From Candidatus Lindowiibacteriota bacterium (GTDB lineage Bacteria; Lindowbacteria; 2-12-FULL-62-27), in contig JAHFCY010000056.1 of the NCBI GenBank assembly GCA_023249255.1, forward strand, positions 1-15,011: a stretch of DNA of 15,011 bases, in the 5' to 3' direction. Made by a program: the position numbers and the translations under genes. The number at the start of each line of letters is the position of its first letter. The stretch's first letter is position 1. The notes beneath the pieces are model-generated. The model saw only the letters and a program-made list of their open reading frames with translations, was not told the origin of the DNA and did not search any database. This document shows positions 1 to 7,531 of the stretch, piece by piece.

Positions 1-768
1 CGATTCCACGGCGCGGATGCCGCTGACCAACGCCGTCAATTCCGCCGGATCTAGGGAGAAGGCGTGATCGGGGCCGTCCATGTCTTTCCCCAAGGTAAAA
101 TGTTTTTCAATCACGCAGGCGCCGAGGGCGACCGCCGCCAGAGAGATTTCGATGCCGGGCGTGTGGTCGGAGAATCCGACCGGAACGTCAAATGTCCTGT
201 TCAATTCCATGATGACGCGAAGATTGGCGTCTTCCGGCCTGGCGGGATAATTGCTGACGCAATGGAGAAGAACCAGCCGATCATTTCCCGCGGAACGGAT
301 CGTTTCGACGGCCGTCCCGACTTCGTCCTGCGTGGCCATGCCGGTCGACAGAATGATCGTTTTTCCTTTCCGTGCGACATGGGCCAGGAAGGGCAAATTC
401 GTCAATTCGCCCGATGCGATCTTGAACGCCGCCACGCCCAGCCGATCGAGAAGGTCCGCGCTTTCTTCGTCGAACGGGGCCGACAAAAAAATGATGTTGC
501 GCGACCGGCAGTGCGCCCAAAGGACGCAGTGCGCCTCATCAGACAGTTCGAGACGGTGGAACATCTCCTGCGCGGGACCCGCCGACACAAGCCTGGCGGC
601 CTTGAATGTTTGAAACTTGACGACATCCGCGCCGGATTTCCACGCGGCGTCCACCATGTCGCGGGCGATGCAGGCATCGCCATTATGATTCACGCCCGCT
701 TCAGCAACGATCAAGCACGGGGCGCCGGGACCGACGATCCTGTCTCCGATTTGAATCTGTTCCCTCAC
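1..768 (-). CDS. neuB: NeuB-family nonulosonic acid synthase (N-acetylneuraminate / legionaminate / pseudaminate synthase-like), 3' end beyond window
   Basis: This enzyme family condenses phosphoenolpyruvate with a 6-carbon amino sugar to make a nine-carbon nonulosonic acid in the cytoplasm. I translated the first 256 codons. They contain the family's hallmark blocks in order: AEAGVNHNG (residues 22-30), KFQTFK (51-56), LSAPFD (95-100), IASGEL (117-122), STGMA (141-145), LHCVSNYP (168-175), GFSDHT (198-203) and IEKHFTLGK (220-228). The frame is still open at base 1, so the C-terminal third and the usual antifreeze-like (SAF) domain lie outside the window. I chose GTG at 766-768 because a GAGGGGGTGGAG ribosome site precedes it and homology begins at once. 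The gene starts 68 nt inside the end of the upstream frame. The segment between KFQTF and LELS is about 18 residues shorter than in typical NeuB proteins, as I recall them. The family assignment is secure; the exact product (Neu5Ac, Leg, Pse or another) cannot be told. Confidence 0.93.
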   Translation of the reverse strand, partial: MREQIQIGDRIVGPGAPCLIVAEAGVNHNGDACIARDMVDAAWKSGADVVKFQTFKAARLVSAGPAQEMFHRLELSDEAHCVLWAHCRSRNIIFLSAPFDEESADLLDRLGVAAFKIASGELTNLPFLAHVARKGKTIILSTGMATQDEVGTAVETIRSAGNDRLVLLHCVSNYPARPEDANLRVIMELNRTFDVPVGFSDHTPGIEISLAAVALGACVIEKHFTLGKDMDGPDHAFSLDPAELTALVSGIRAVES

Positions 769-2818
769 GGTTCTCCACCCCCTCACCTATTCTATCTTGT
801 CCCCACTGCCGCCGATACAACTGCGACGCGGACGCCACAGCCGAGTCGGGCGCAGAGTCGTTGTCGAGACTCTCGAGAAGCCACTGAAGATATTGAGCCA
901 TGCGTCCGGACGCGCCGCCGTCCCGGAACGGATCCTTCTTCTCAATCCCTTCGGAGAGATCTCCAAACCGCGAACCTCCGGGCGATGTCCGATGCGCCGA
1001 CAGAGCGGCGCGCAATTCCTCCCAGGATGAATAGACCACCTGATGGGGCCATCGATATTCCGGCCGCGTCACGAGTCCATCGATGTCGAGAAACACCGTC
1101 GGCACGCCGGACAGAAAGGATTCCAGAGCCACCGTTCCGCCGCGCAACAACGCAACAGCGGCATCTCCCGCCTGCGCGGCCTCGGTCGGAAGAACGTCCG
1201 TCAATCGGGCGCCCTCCTCGATTAAGACGCATCGGCCGGTCGCCACCGCTTTTTCGACAAGCGGTTTGATCTCCGGCATGCGGATAAAGAGCGAGCGGGG
1301 ATGTTTCGGTTTGATGATCAAGCCGAGAGACGGATCAGCCAGCACGGTTTCAATCATCCGGCGGTAGAGATCCGCGGTCCGGCGATGGGAGGCATAGGCA
1401 ATGCCGGCGGCCGCGGTGTTTTCGTCAAAAAAACAAAGGATGAATTCCGCGCCGGCGGCGCGAAGCCGAGACCTCAAGAGTTTAGCGCCCGATTGAACGG
1501 CGGCAAACGACAGGTCAGTGATGTAACCGCAGTAGACAATAGCCCCGATCGCCGAATGGGATTGACACAACGGCTCGCGAAAAGCCGGGCCGAACGCGAA
1601 ATAGACGTCACGGCAAACCGCCAGGGGGAGTTTCGAGACGTGCAACTGGGAAAACTGGAAGCCGACTCCGATACCGCCCAGCTCCCGAATCGCCGCCTGC
1701 AGCGGAACGGCCTCATCCGAAAACTCGTTGTTCTGAATGTGGATTCGGATCCCGCTCCATTCGAAGAAATCGATCCACCACGCATAATTCCGGACAAAGA
1801 GAATCATGAGGTCGGCAAAGATCGCCGGCTCCTCACGCAGGCGAATCCACGCGGACATCAGGGTCCACGCGATTTTCGCGTTCCACTTCAGGCATGTCCT
1901 CAAACTTCTCCACCCCGGCCGGAAGAGGGGAATCCGGGGATCGCGCCGGGCCTCCGGTCTGAACGCGACGGCACGGATGCCCGCCTCGTTCAACCGATCG
2001 ACCATGTCGGAAGTCACCGGCACGTCGGTTCTGTCGAAGCAGATCACCACCCGATCTCTGCGAATCGACGGAGGGATGAGCCAAAACAAGTCCGTTCGGA
2101 AGCGGGGATCCAGGCCGATGCCCTTTCCGTTGAAGAGCGCGCCGATCGACGGTTCGCGATCCAGGCTCGACGGACGAAAGAGCAGGCCGCGCATCGAGAG
2201 TACCGGCCAGAGGAGGCGGCGCATGACGCGGCCCAACCGGCGCGGCCATCGGCCGGGATGCGGATAAGATTGAGCCTGGACGCCCTGCGTCCGCGCATCT
2301 TCGCAGAGGATGCCGGCAAAGGCATGCGAAAACAGAAACAGACAGGAAGCCGGGGTCGCGCGGGTGACCCGAATGTGCCACCGCACGGCATCGATCATTG
2401 CAACCACGCTTCGAATGGAGGGACTCATTTTTTTCATCACGTAGAGGGCGACGCGGTCTCTGCCAAACCGGTCCGCAAACGCGGAAAAGACGCGGGCGCG
2501 GCTCGCATGGTCCTCCACAATCCGTTCGCAGGCCCGCGTGACGTCGTTCGCCGTCCTGGCCTCAAACATCCCTTCGCCTCCATCGGCGTGAATTTCTCCC
2601 AGATGGAAAGAAAGCGGCTGAATCCTCGCCGACCGGAAACCCATCCGGTCAAGCCGGGGAAGAACTCGGCGCATGAAAGGCGTGATCGAGAAGTAAAAAA
2701 CTTCAGAGAGGCGGCGGGCGGAAAATACCCGGGCGAGTGTGACGAAATTCAGCTCGTCAACGTAAATCCGATCGATGGGCAAACCCGTCAGACCGGCCGA
2801 AGAAGCGCAGGCGCGCAC
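701..2818 (-). CDS. Large GT-B-like surface polysaccharide biosynthesis protein, specificity unknown
   Basis: About 705 residues, with no clear transmembrane segment or signal peptide. The C-terminal third looks like the nucleotide-sugar-binding half of a GT-B glycosyltransferase or CDP-glycerol-transferase-like protein: IIKPKHP, then a Gly-rich turn and helix (LLRGGTVALESFLSGVPTVF) and a strand ending FLDIDG. A central block, IQNNEFSDEAVPLQAAI, followed by a GGIGVGFQFS segment, recalls uncharacterised surface-carbohydrate proteins in LPS loci, from memory. The frame stays open far upstream, but that part only shadows the epimerase gene. I chose GTG at 2816-2818 because GGAGA sits 10 nt before it; this overlaps the epimerase end by 31 nt. 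A TTG at 2780-2782 is an alternative start. The last 22 or so residues overlap the neuB start and look low-complexity and Arg-rich. Most likely a cytoplasmic glycosyltransferase of this operon; donor and acceptor are unknown. Confidence 0.8.
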   Translation of the reverse strand: MRACASSAGLTGLPIDRIYVDELNFVTLARVFSARRLSEVFYFSITPFMRRVLPRLDRMGFRSARIQPLSFHLGEIHADGGEGMFEARTANDVTRACERIVEDHASRARVFSAFADRFGRDRVALYVMKKMSPSIRSVVAMIDAVRWHIRVTRATPASCLFLFSHAFAGILCEDARTQGVQAQSYPHPGRWPRRLGRVMRRLLWPVLSMRGLLFRPSSLDREPSIGALFNGKGIGLDPRFRTDLFWLIPPSIRRDRVVICFDRTDVPVTSDMVDRLNEAGIRAVAFRPEARRDPRIPLFRPGWRSLRTCLKWNAKIAWTLMSAWIRLREEPAIFADLMILFVRNYAWWIDFFEWSGIRIHIQNNEFSDEAVPLQAAIRELGGIGVGFQFSQLHVSKLPLAVCRDVYFAFGPAFREPLCQSHSAIGAIVYCGYITDLSFAAVQSGAKLLRSRLRAAGAEFILCFFDENTAAAGIAYASHRRTADLYRRMIETVLADPSLGLIIKPKHPRSLFIRMPEIKPLVEKAVATGRCVLIEEGARLTDVLPTEAAQAGDAAVALLRGGTVALESFLSGVPTVFLDIDGLVTRPEYRWPHQVVYSSWEELRAALSAHRTSPGGSRFGDLSEGIEKKDPFRDGGASGRMAQYLQWLLESLDNDSAPDSAVASASQLYRRQWGQDRIGEGVENREGTDSNRRQDRRSRRPVLDRC
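773..784 (-). promoter_or_regulatory. Ribosome binding site that decides the neuB start
   Basis: On the minus strand the purine-rich run GAGGGGGTGGAG ends four bases before the GTG start codon of the NeuB-like gene. It lies inside the 3' end of the preceding reading frame, so initiation probably depends partly on ribosomes finishing the upstream gene. Confidence 0.6.
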
Positions 2819-3837
2819 CGCACAAGGGTCTCCGTTCGATCGCGAAGCACGATCGAGCGACTCGGCGCGCTCAGAAGTTTGAGGACGGCCCGGCTTCGGC
2901 GGCCCGGAGCCGCGGCCACGGCCGCCTTCTTGTACGCGATCACTCGTCGAATCCCCTCGTCGAGGGAAATTTTCGGCATGAATCCGACCATCCGCCGGAC
3001 CTTGCTGATGTCCGGCAGGCGATTGTGGATTTCGCGGGATTTGGCGCGATCCTGCGATCCCAGGGGCGCGTGCCGGATCAGAGATGGACTGACGCCCGCG
3101 TGCTTGATGATCTTTCCGGCCAGATCGGCGATCGTGATGAGTTCGAGAGGATTTCCGATGTTGAAAACCGTGTTCCTGGTTTTCGGGCTGAACAGGAGGC
3201 GGATGACGCCGTCGACGATGTCGTCGACATAACAAAACGCGCGCGTCTGCAGTCCGTCGCCGTTGACGCGAAGAGGCAGGCCCAGAACGGCGTTTGTGGT
3301 GAAGACGGACATGACAAAATCGTCCCGCTGTTTGTCGCCGTAAGCGTTGAAAAACCGCGCGATGGTGAAGGGAAGGCCGAAGTGCTGGTAATAGGCGCGG
3401 CAATATTCCTCGCCGACAACCTTGCTCACACCGTATTCGGAGATGGGCGACAGCGTGGCGCCCTCCTTGATCGGGACGTCCCGGGGCTCGCCGTAAACCT
3501 CAGAGGACGAGCTGAAGAATATCCTCCTGACCTTCCGCTTGACACAGCACTCGAGCACATTGCGCGTGCCCATGATGTTGACGTCGAGGCATTCCAGGGC
3601 ATTGCGGGTCGAGGCGCGGACTCCCAAGAAGGCCGCCATGTGGACGACATACTCGCATCCCTCCATGGCCTCCAGAATGGCCGCCTGATCCAGAATACTG
3701 CCGCGAAAACATTTCGCGCCTGGAATTCTCACGTCGTATTTGTCCAGAACATGGACCTTGTGGCCGAGCGCAACCAAAGCCCGGGCCACCGACGACCCGA
3801 TGAATCCGCCGCCTCCGGTCGTCAGAACCCCCGCCAT
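2788..3837 (-). CDS. NAD(P)-dependent SDR sugar-nucleotide epimerase/dehydratase/decarboxylase
   Basis: An extended short-chain dehydrogenase of 349 residues that acts on nucleotide sugars through a transient keto intermediate. The N-terminus carries TTGGGGFIG with the GxxGxxG dinucleotide loop at residues 8-14. The FSSSSEVYGEP strand (108-118) holds the catalytic Ser region and is followed by YGVSK, giving the YxxxK pair Tyr135/Lys139. RFFNAYG (161-167) and TRAFCYVDDIVDG (198-210) are typical of UDP-sugar epimerases and UDP-glucuronate decarboxylases. These motifs do not separate a 4-epimerase, a 4,6-dehydratase and a decarboxylase. After about residue 305 there is a basic, Ala/Arg-rich tail of about 45 residues beyond the usual domain end. 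A strong ribosome site (GGGGAGGT, 3843-3850) fixes the ATG start. The gene lies 13 nt after the sulfotransferase gene and overlaps the GT-B-like gene. Confidence 0.92.
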   Translation of the reverse strand: MAGVLTTGGGGFIGSSVARALVALGHKVHVLDKYDVRIPGAKCFRGSILDQAAILEAMEGCEYVVHMAAFLGVRASTRNALECLDVNIMGTRNVLECCVKRKVRRIFFSSSSEVYGEPRDVPIKEGATLSPISEYGVSKVVGEEYCRAYYQHFGLPFTIARFFNAYGDKQRDDFVMSVFTTNAVLGLPLRVNGDGLQTRAFCYVDDIVDGVIRLLFSPKTRNTVFNIGNPLELITIADLAGKIIKHAGVSPSLIRHAPLGSQDRAKSREIHNRLPDISKVRRMVGFMPKISLDEGIRRVIAYKKAAVAAAPGRRSRAVLKLLSAPSRSIVLRDRTETLVRCAPALLRPV

Positions 3838-3842
3838 GTCGT

Positions 3843-3850
3843 ACCTCCCC
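3843..3850 (-). promoter_or_regulatory. Strong ribosome binding site of the SDR gene
   Basis: The minus strand reads GGGGAGGT five bases before the ATG of the epimerase-like gene. It directly follows the TGA stop of the sulfotransferase gene and is one of the best Shine-Dalgarno sites in the window. Confidence 0.7.
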
Positions 3851-5056
3851 TCAGCATGAAGACACGCGCCGGCGCAGGCATTGATTCAAGTATGACCGGC
3901 TCATGAACAGGCCTTCCACGACAGTTTCGTCGAGAGACGACGAGGCGTCCTCCTCGAGAAGAAGCATATTTTTTCGCAGAACTTCCTTCATCATTTCAAC
4001 GACGTTCGACGTGCGATCGGTGCAGGCATATTTTCTGATCCAGTCAGCCAGTTCGTCCGGTGGCACGATGGGTGGGTTCAGGACATCCGACAGGGGAATC
4101 TCGTCCGTCGAATCGCAGGACGGTTCATAGCCGAAGACTTGCATGTCCGGAGAACAGAGCGTTTCGACGAAACGAACTTCCTCCGGCGTCAGCACCTCCC
4201 GCCACTTCTCCGCCAGGCGGTTCGTGATGACGGATGAGGCGCCGCTGTAAACCGAATTCTGCCGCCACGGATTCCCCCACCCATCCCGGAACCCGCCACC
4301 GTCAATCATATCCGGCGAGAAATCGACGTCGAGAAAATTGCAGATGCGGCGGGCCGTCGATTCGCAGTCGGCGATCAACTCCTCATACCGGACCACCAGG
4401 ACCGATTCCCGAAGATCTGCGTCATGGGAAAAAATCCATGTCAACGCCGCGAGCTTCCGCCACTGTCTCACGAGAAACAGCCACGGATATCTGGCTTGCA
4501 GCCGGTTCGAGGCGAATACCGCCCTCGGATCCCGGACCATCAGAATGAACTTCATGTCCGGAAACGAACGCGCCAGAGGGCGGACGAATTCCGTGCACCA
4601 GACCTCCTTGTGTCCCACGATCCGCGCGCCCTGTTTTCCATACGTCCGCCGGACCAGATCCATCATGGACGAATAGATTTCGTCGTACGTGCCGCCGCCT
4701 ATCTCATGCATCCGTTCCGCAATTTTTGGGACGAACAGCCGCGCCCGCTCGATCAAGACCGGAACAAGGCGGCGCAAATCTTCCGCCGGAATCGGAACTG
4801 AGAGATTCGATTCCCGGACCGACTTCATGATTCGCCGTTCAGTTTCATCGCAGAAATAGGAGGAGAGAGGAGACTGCAGGGAATCCGGCGAGGCCAACCC
4901 GTTCCCGATCGCAATCCGGTCTCTGAGATCGTTAAACATCGGCCGATAGGGATCGGAGGCGAACGATACGCAGGGATGAGCGTCGAGCATGCGCGCCATG
5001 AGCGTCGTTCCGGACCGAAACATGCCGGTCACGAGAACGAACGGCATCCCGCTCAT
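3851..5056 (-). CDS. PAPS-dependent sulfotransferase family protein
   Basis: A 401-residue cytosolic sulfotransferase-type protein expected to move sulfate from 3'-phosphoadenosine 5'-phosphosulfate to a hydroxyl or amine of a carbohydrate. The 5'-phosphosulfate loop is GMFRSGTTLMARML (11-24), with Arg14-Ser15-Gly16-Thr17-Thr18. The 3'-phosphate-binding strand and helix are FILMVRDPRAVFASN (170-184), with Arg175 and Ser183 in the expected places. RYEELIAD follows later, as in bacterial sulfotransferase_3-type enzymes. The start is ATG at 5054-5056, overlapping the stop of the aminopeptidase-like gene as ATGA, so the two are probably translationally coupled. No PAPS-synthesis genes are in the window. 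In this operon a glycan or its lipid-linked precursor is the natural acceptor. The family call is firm; the acceptor is inferred. Confidence 0.92.
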   Translation of the reverse strand: MSGMPFVLVTGMFRSGTTLMARMLDAHPCVSFASDPYRPMFNDLRDRIAIGNGLASPDSLQSPLSSYFCDETERRIMKSVRESNLSVPIPAEDLRRLVPVLIERARLFVPKIAERMHEIGGGTYDEIYSSMMDLVRRTYGKQGARIVGHKEVWCTEFVRPLARSFPDMKFILMVRDPRAVFASNRLQARYPWLFLVRQWRKLAALTWIFSHDADLRESVLVVRYEELIADCESTARRICNFLDVDFSPDMIDGGGFRDGWGNPWRQNSVYSGASSVITNRLAEKWREVLTPEEVRFVETLCSPDMQVFGYEPSCDSTDEIPLSDVLNPPIVPPDELADWIRKYACTDRTSNVVEMMKEVLRKNMLLLEEDASSSLDETVVEGLFMSRSYLNQCLRRRVSSC

Positions 5057-6381
5057 CGGATGTCGATCAATCCTTTTTCGGCCCAGGCCCGAAGATAGGT
5101 TTCGACCGCCGGCAGAGACAGTCCCGTTCTTCGCGCGAGGGCGCGCGAGGCCGCGGGCTTTTCAAGCGTCGGAATCAGATCCATTAACTCCCGAAGCCTC
5201 CGGCGCTCTTCCGAGAGTTCGCTGCCAAATGCGCCCTGACCCGGTTCGACATACAGATCGTAACGGGGATTGGAAAGGCATACCGTCCCGCGAAATTTTT
5301 TGGAGACCCAATTCGTTTGTTCCAGCCGGTCGATCGACGCCATCAGAAGATCCACCGATTCCGCCAGAGAAGATTCCGAGATGATATCCAGGTCGTCCCG
5401 GCTCGAGTGATATTCGGGATACGGAAAACGGGACAGGCTCGACATGGGAATGCCGTAGGACTCCCAGACCGCCTCGTCGTTGCAGACCACGGTTCGGTAG
5501 TCTCCGATTCCGAGCGGAATCTGAAGCTCCTCCGCCGCATTCGTGACGCTGTATTCGAGTTCCGTTTGGCCGCTCAATGAACGCTGGAGATTCAAAGGCG
5601 TCCGGCTTCCCAGCATTTCCAGATAGATGGCTTCCAAAATGGGCGACGGCGGGCGGGAATGGGCCAGATAAAATTCCGAGCCGATGATTTCCTGAAGGAG
5701 AAGAAGTTTGTAGGTGAACTTGCGGGGCGCGGCGGCAAGTTCCTTGAAAAGCTGAACACCCACGGCGCATCCCGCAAGATCGTCATTCGACATGCCGGGA
5801 TGGTCCAGATGCGCAACGAACGCGAACGTTTCCGGAAGCCGGCCGGGGATCGTGTATTCCAGCATCCTCAACTCGCCCGGAGATTCCTCCGTTCGGATGA
5901 CGACGCGATAATTTCCCGGACCAAGATTGTCATGGAATTGTTTTGTCACGCAAAATCCCCAGTCCCGCTCCCACGGACGATATTCGAAGCGAAAGTGATA
6001 GGGGATCGCGTCATCGAAGCGGCGATCGTAGTGGAGGTGTCTTTTGAGTTCAGGCAAATCGACTTCACCTTCAAACGGGTTGGAGAGGGCGGCCACGGCC
6101 AGGGGATGCGCGAGGCCGTCGTAAATCACGCGACCGTCCCTGTATATCTTTGCCTCCTTCAGGTTCCAGCGCGGCGGAACGACCCAGCCGTTATGGGAAT
6201 CGGAGGCGCCGGCGGTGACAATATTGAAAGGAAGAATTTGCCGGAGATAATCGATGGCCTGGTCATAATCATCCGAGCAGAAGACTCTCCGGAGGGGCGT
6301 GAGATCCCTCACCATCTGCATCATCAAGTCCGCAGTCAAAACCGCGTACCCATCCCCATTTCCCACCGTCTCAACTTTCAT
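5053..6381 (-). CDS. M28-like aminopeptidase-domain protein (DUF2172/DUF4910 type) with C-terminal winged helix
   Basis: 442 residues with the architecture of a family often annotated 'DUF4910 domain-containing' or 'aminopeptidase-like'. The N-terminal part (about 17-120) contains WVVPPRWNLKEA, typical of the DUF2172 insert. The M28-like metal site shows HLDHPGMSNDDLAG (191-204), EIIGSE (231-236) and EYHSSRDD (323-330), giving candidate zinc ligands His191, Asp201, Glu231 and His325. The C-terminal 40 residues (RALARRTGLSLPAVETYLRAW) look like a winged-helix. Members recur in surface-polysaccharide clusters, but I know of no established reaction; amide hydrolysis on a sugar N-acyl group or small peptide substituent is a guess. 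No signal peptide is seen, so it is cytoplasmic. Homology is obvious only from about residue 15, so a later start (GTG at 6364-6366, TTG, or ATG at codons 20/21) is possible. The annotated ATG lacks a ribosome site. Confidence 0.88.
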   Translation of the reverse strand: MKVETVGNGDGYAVLTADLMMQMVRDLTPLRRVFCSDDYDQAIDYLRQILPFNIVTAGASDSHNGWVVPPRWNLKEAKIYRDGRVIYDGLAHPLAVAALSNPFEGEVDLPELKRHLHYDRRFDDAIPYHFRFEYRPWERDWGFCVTKQFHDNLGPGNYRVVIRTEESPGELRMLEYTIPGRLPETFAFVAHLDHPGMSNDDLAGCAVGVQLFKELAAAPRKFTYKLLLLQEIIGSEFYLAHSRPPSPILEAIYLEMLGSRTPLNLQRSLSGQTELEYSVTNAAEELQIPLGIGDYRTVVCNDEAVWESYGIPMSSLSRFPYPEYHSSRDDLDIISESSLAESVDLLMASIDRLEQTNWVSKKFRGTVCLSNPRYDLYVEPGQGAFGSELSEERRRLRELMDLIPTLEKPAASRALARRTGLSLPAVETYLRAWAEKGLIDIR

Positions 6382-6390
6382 GTGGAACGG

Positions 6391-6419
6391 ATGTTAGACG
6401 ATCCCTCCCCCCCTGTCAA
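6391..6419 (-). promoter_or_regulatory. Near-consensus sigma-70-type promoter ahead of the aminopeptidase-like gene
   Basis: Reading the minus strand, a perfect -35 box TTGACA (6419-6414), a 17-nt spacer and the -10 box TAACAT (6396-6391, 4 of 6 consensus bases) lie in the 55-nt gap after the upstream methyltransferase gene. The -10 box ends only 9 nt before the ATG at 6381, so the predicted transcript would begin about 3 nt before that codon and be leaderless or nearly so. It would start a separate transcription unit for the aminopeptidase-like, sulfotransferase, SDR, GT-B-like and neuB genes. Confidence 0.6.
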
Positions 6420-6436
6420 CATTCCGGCCGGGCCCC

Positions 6437-7531
6437 TCACGCGCAGAGGAAAGTCGCGGGGCAGCGCGGTTTGAATCTGCTCAAGATCCGGTCACTGCTG
6501 TCGCCATAGGGAAGAATAAGCGTGTCCCGCGCCGTCAATTCAGCCGGATGAACAACTTTTTTGCCCCGGAAAATCCCGCCAACCTTGGATGAATCCTCGT
6601 CGGCAAAAAAGAGGGCGCGATCTCCGAGGACGCTGTCCGCAAAGGCGGCGTTGAGCGTCGTGCCCAAGATGCCGAGACGGTCGACGCGGGACACGGAGGA
6701 GATGTTGTCCGCCATACGATCGAGGCGTGAAACACACGATTGCAGAATCCCCTCTGAAGCGCGCGTGGACGCTCCGTTGCGCCGAAACCGGGCGAGACCG
6801 ACGGCGTCGCGCGGCGACCAATCCACGGGAATCGGCGTGAATTCAAATCCGGCCTGACCAAGCACGCGCGGAAGGGAAGACGCGGAAAAAAAGCAGTATT
6901 GATCTGCGAGGAGGAGGGCCGGCGGATTTTTGTCCGCATCCGTTGTCTGAACGAACCATATTCCGCCGGGTGCGAGCATTTTTCCGATCCGAACCAGACT
7001 ATCGCGCAGGTTCGGGAGGTAGATGAGGGAATGCGAGGAACAAATCAGATCGTAGGGGCCGGTCAGATCATCCAGACTCGTCGAAAAATGAAATCGCGGG
7101 CCGCGCGGAAAGGCGCCGCGCAAATGGCCGTTGGAGTCGAGCCCGTGCAGGCGCGCTTCAGGAAAGCGGCGACCGATTTCGGACAACAATTCGCCTTTGA
7201 AACATCCGATGTCGAGGATGGCCGGGGCGGCGGCGCGAATCAAGGGCGAGAGAATTTCCGCCTGAAGGAACCCTCGCGTCACGGGCGCGGGATACCCGGC
7301 CGCATTCACCGTCTGCGCCGCATGGTCTCTCCGCGCGTAGGCCGGCTCCGTCAGACGGCCGAGAACCGCCGGATCGCGGCTTCCTTCGAGGACCTGAAAA
7401 AGCAGGCCGCAATCAGCGCATTCACCGATTTGAATCGAATCCGCGGCTGTTTCAAAATCGATGTGCCGAAAAACGGCGCGGCGGACTTCAGTCCGCTCGA
7501 TGCGGCCGGAATCACAGAGCGGACAGTTCAT
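6437..7531 (-). CDS. Zn-finger class I SAM-dependent methyltransferase of the sugar C-methyltransferase superfamily, catalytically divergent
   Basis: 364 residues in three parts. An N-terminal Cys4 zinc site has CPLC at residues 3-6 and CADC at 38-41. A Rossmann methyltransferase domain has motif I LDIGCFKG (106-113), LHGLD (128-132) as the acidic SAM-ribose strand, and a MLAPGGIWFV block. The C-terminal region (about 286-350) is a second nucleotide-binding-like fold with LGILGTTL and a VHPAEL-type strand, as in the C-methyltransferase C-terminal domain. In well-studied family members a Glu-His pair precedes the S-Y-F-S segment; here it reads ADQYCFFS, so Asp210-Gln211 replace it, and the earlier His is Tyr (SLIYLPN). 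It may be an O-methyltransferase, have another role, or be inactive. It overlaps the next methyltransferase gene by 20 nt and was probably co-translated with it. ATG start at 7529-7531. Confidence 0.87.
   Translation of the reverse strand: MNCPLCDSGRIERTEVRRAVFRHIDFETAADSIQIGECADCGLLFQVLEGSRDPAVLGRLTEPAYARRDHAAQTVNAAGYPAPVTRGFLQAEILSPLIRAAAPAILDIGCFKGELLSEIGRRFPEARLHGLDSNGHLRGAFPRGPRFHFSTSLDDLTGPYDLICSSHSLIYLPNLRDSLVRIGKMLAPGGIWFVQTTDADKNPPALLLADQYCFFSASSLPRVLGQAGFEFTPIPVDWSPRDAVGLARFRRNGASTRASEGILQSCVSRLDRMADNISSVSRVDRLGILGTTLNAAFADSVLGDRALFFADEDSSKVGGIFRGKKVVHPAELTARDTLILPYGDSSDRILSRFKPRCPATFLCA

Noticed and set aside
64-3232. Long plus-strand open frames (about 400 and 640 codons) opposite neuB, the GT-B-like gene and the SDR gene
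   Set aside because: They are Arg/Pro/Gly-rich, match no family, and lie antisense to genes with clear catalytic motifs. GC-rich codon use leaves such shadows open.
2819-3403. N-terminal extension of the GT-B-like frame to an ATG near 3403
   Set aside because: The extra 195 residues are a basic, low-complexity shadow of the SDR gene, whose own frame holds the GxxGxxG, YxxxK and NAYG motifs.
3025-3906. 293-codon plus-strand frame
   Set aside because: It is antisense to the SDR gene, without recognisable domains or a ribosome site of note.
5131-5160. Small direct repeat of GCGCGAGG
   Set aside because: It lies inside the coding sequence for the winged-helix tail and is explained by Arg/Ala codons.
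6419-6436. GC-rich inverted repeat GGGCCCGGCCGG as a terminator after the methyltransferase gene
   Set aside because: It is short, overlaps the promoter region, and has no T-run on the minus strand.
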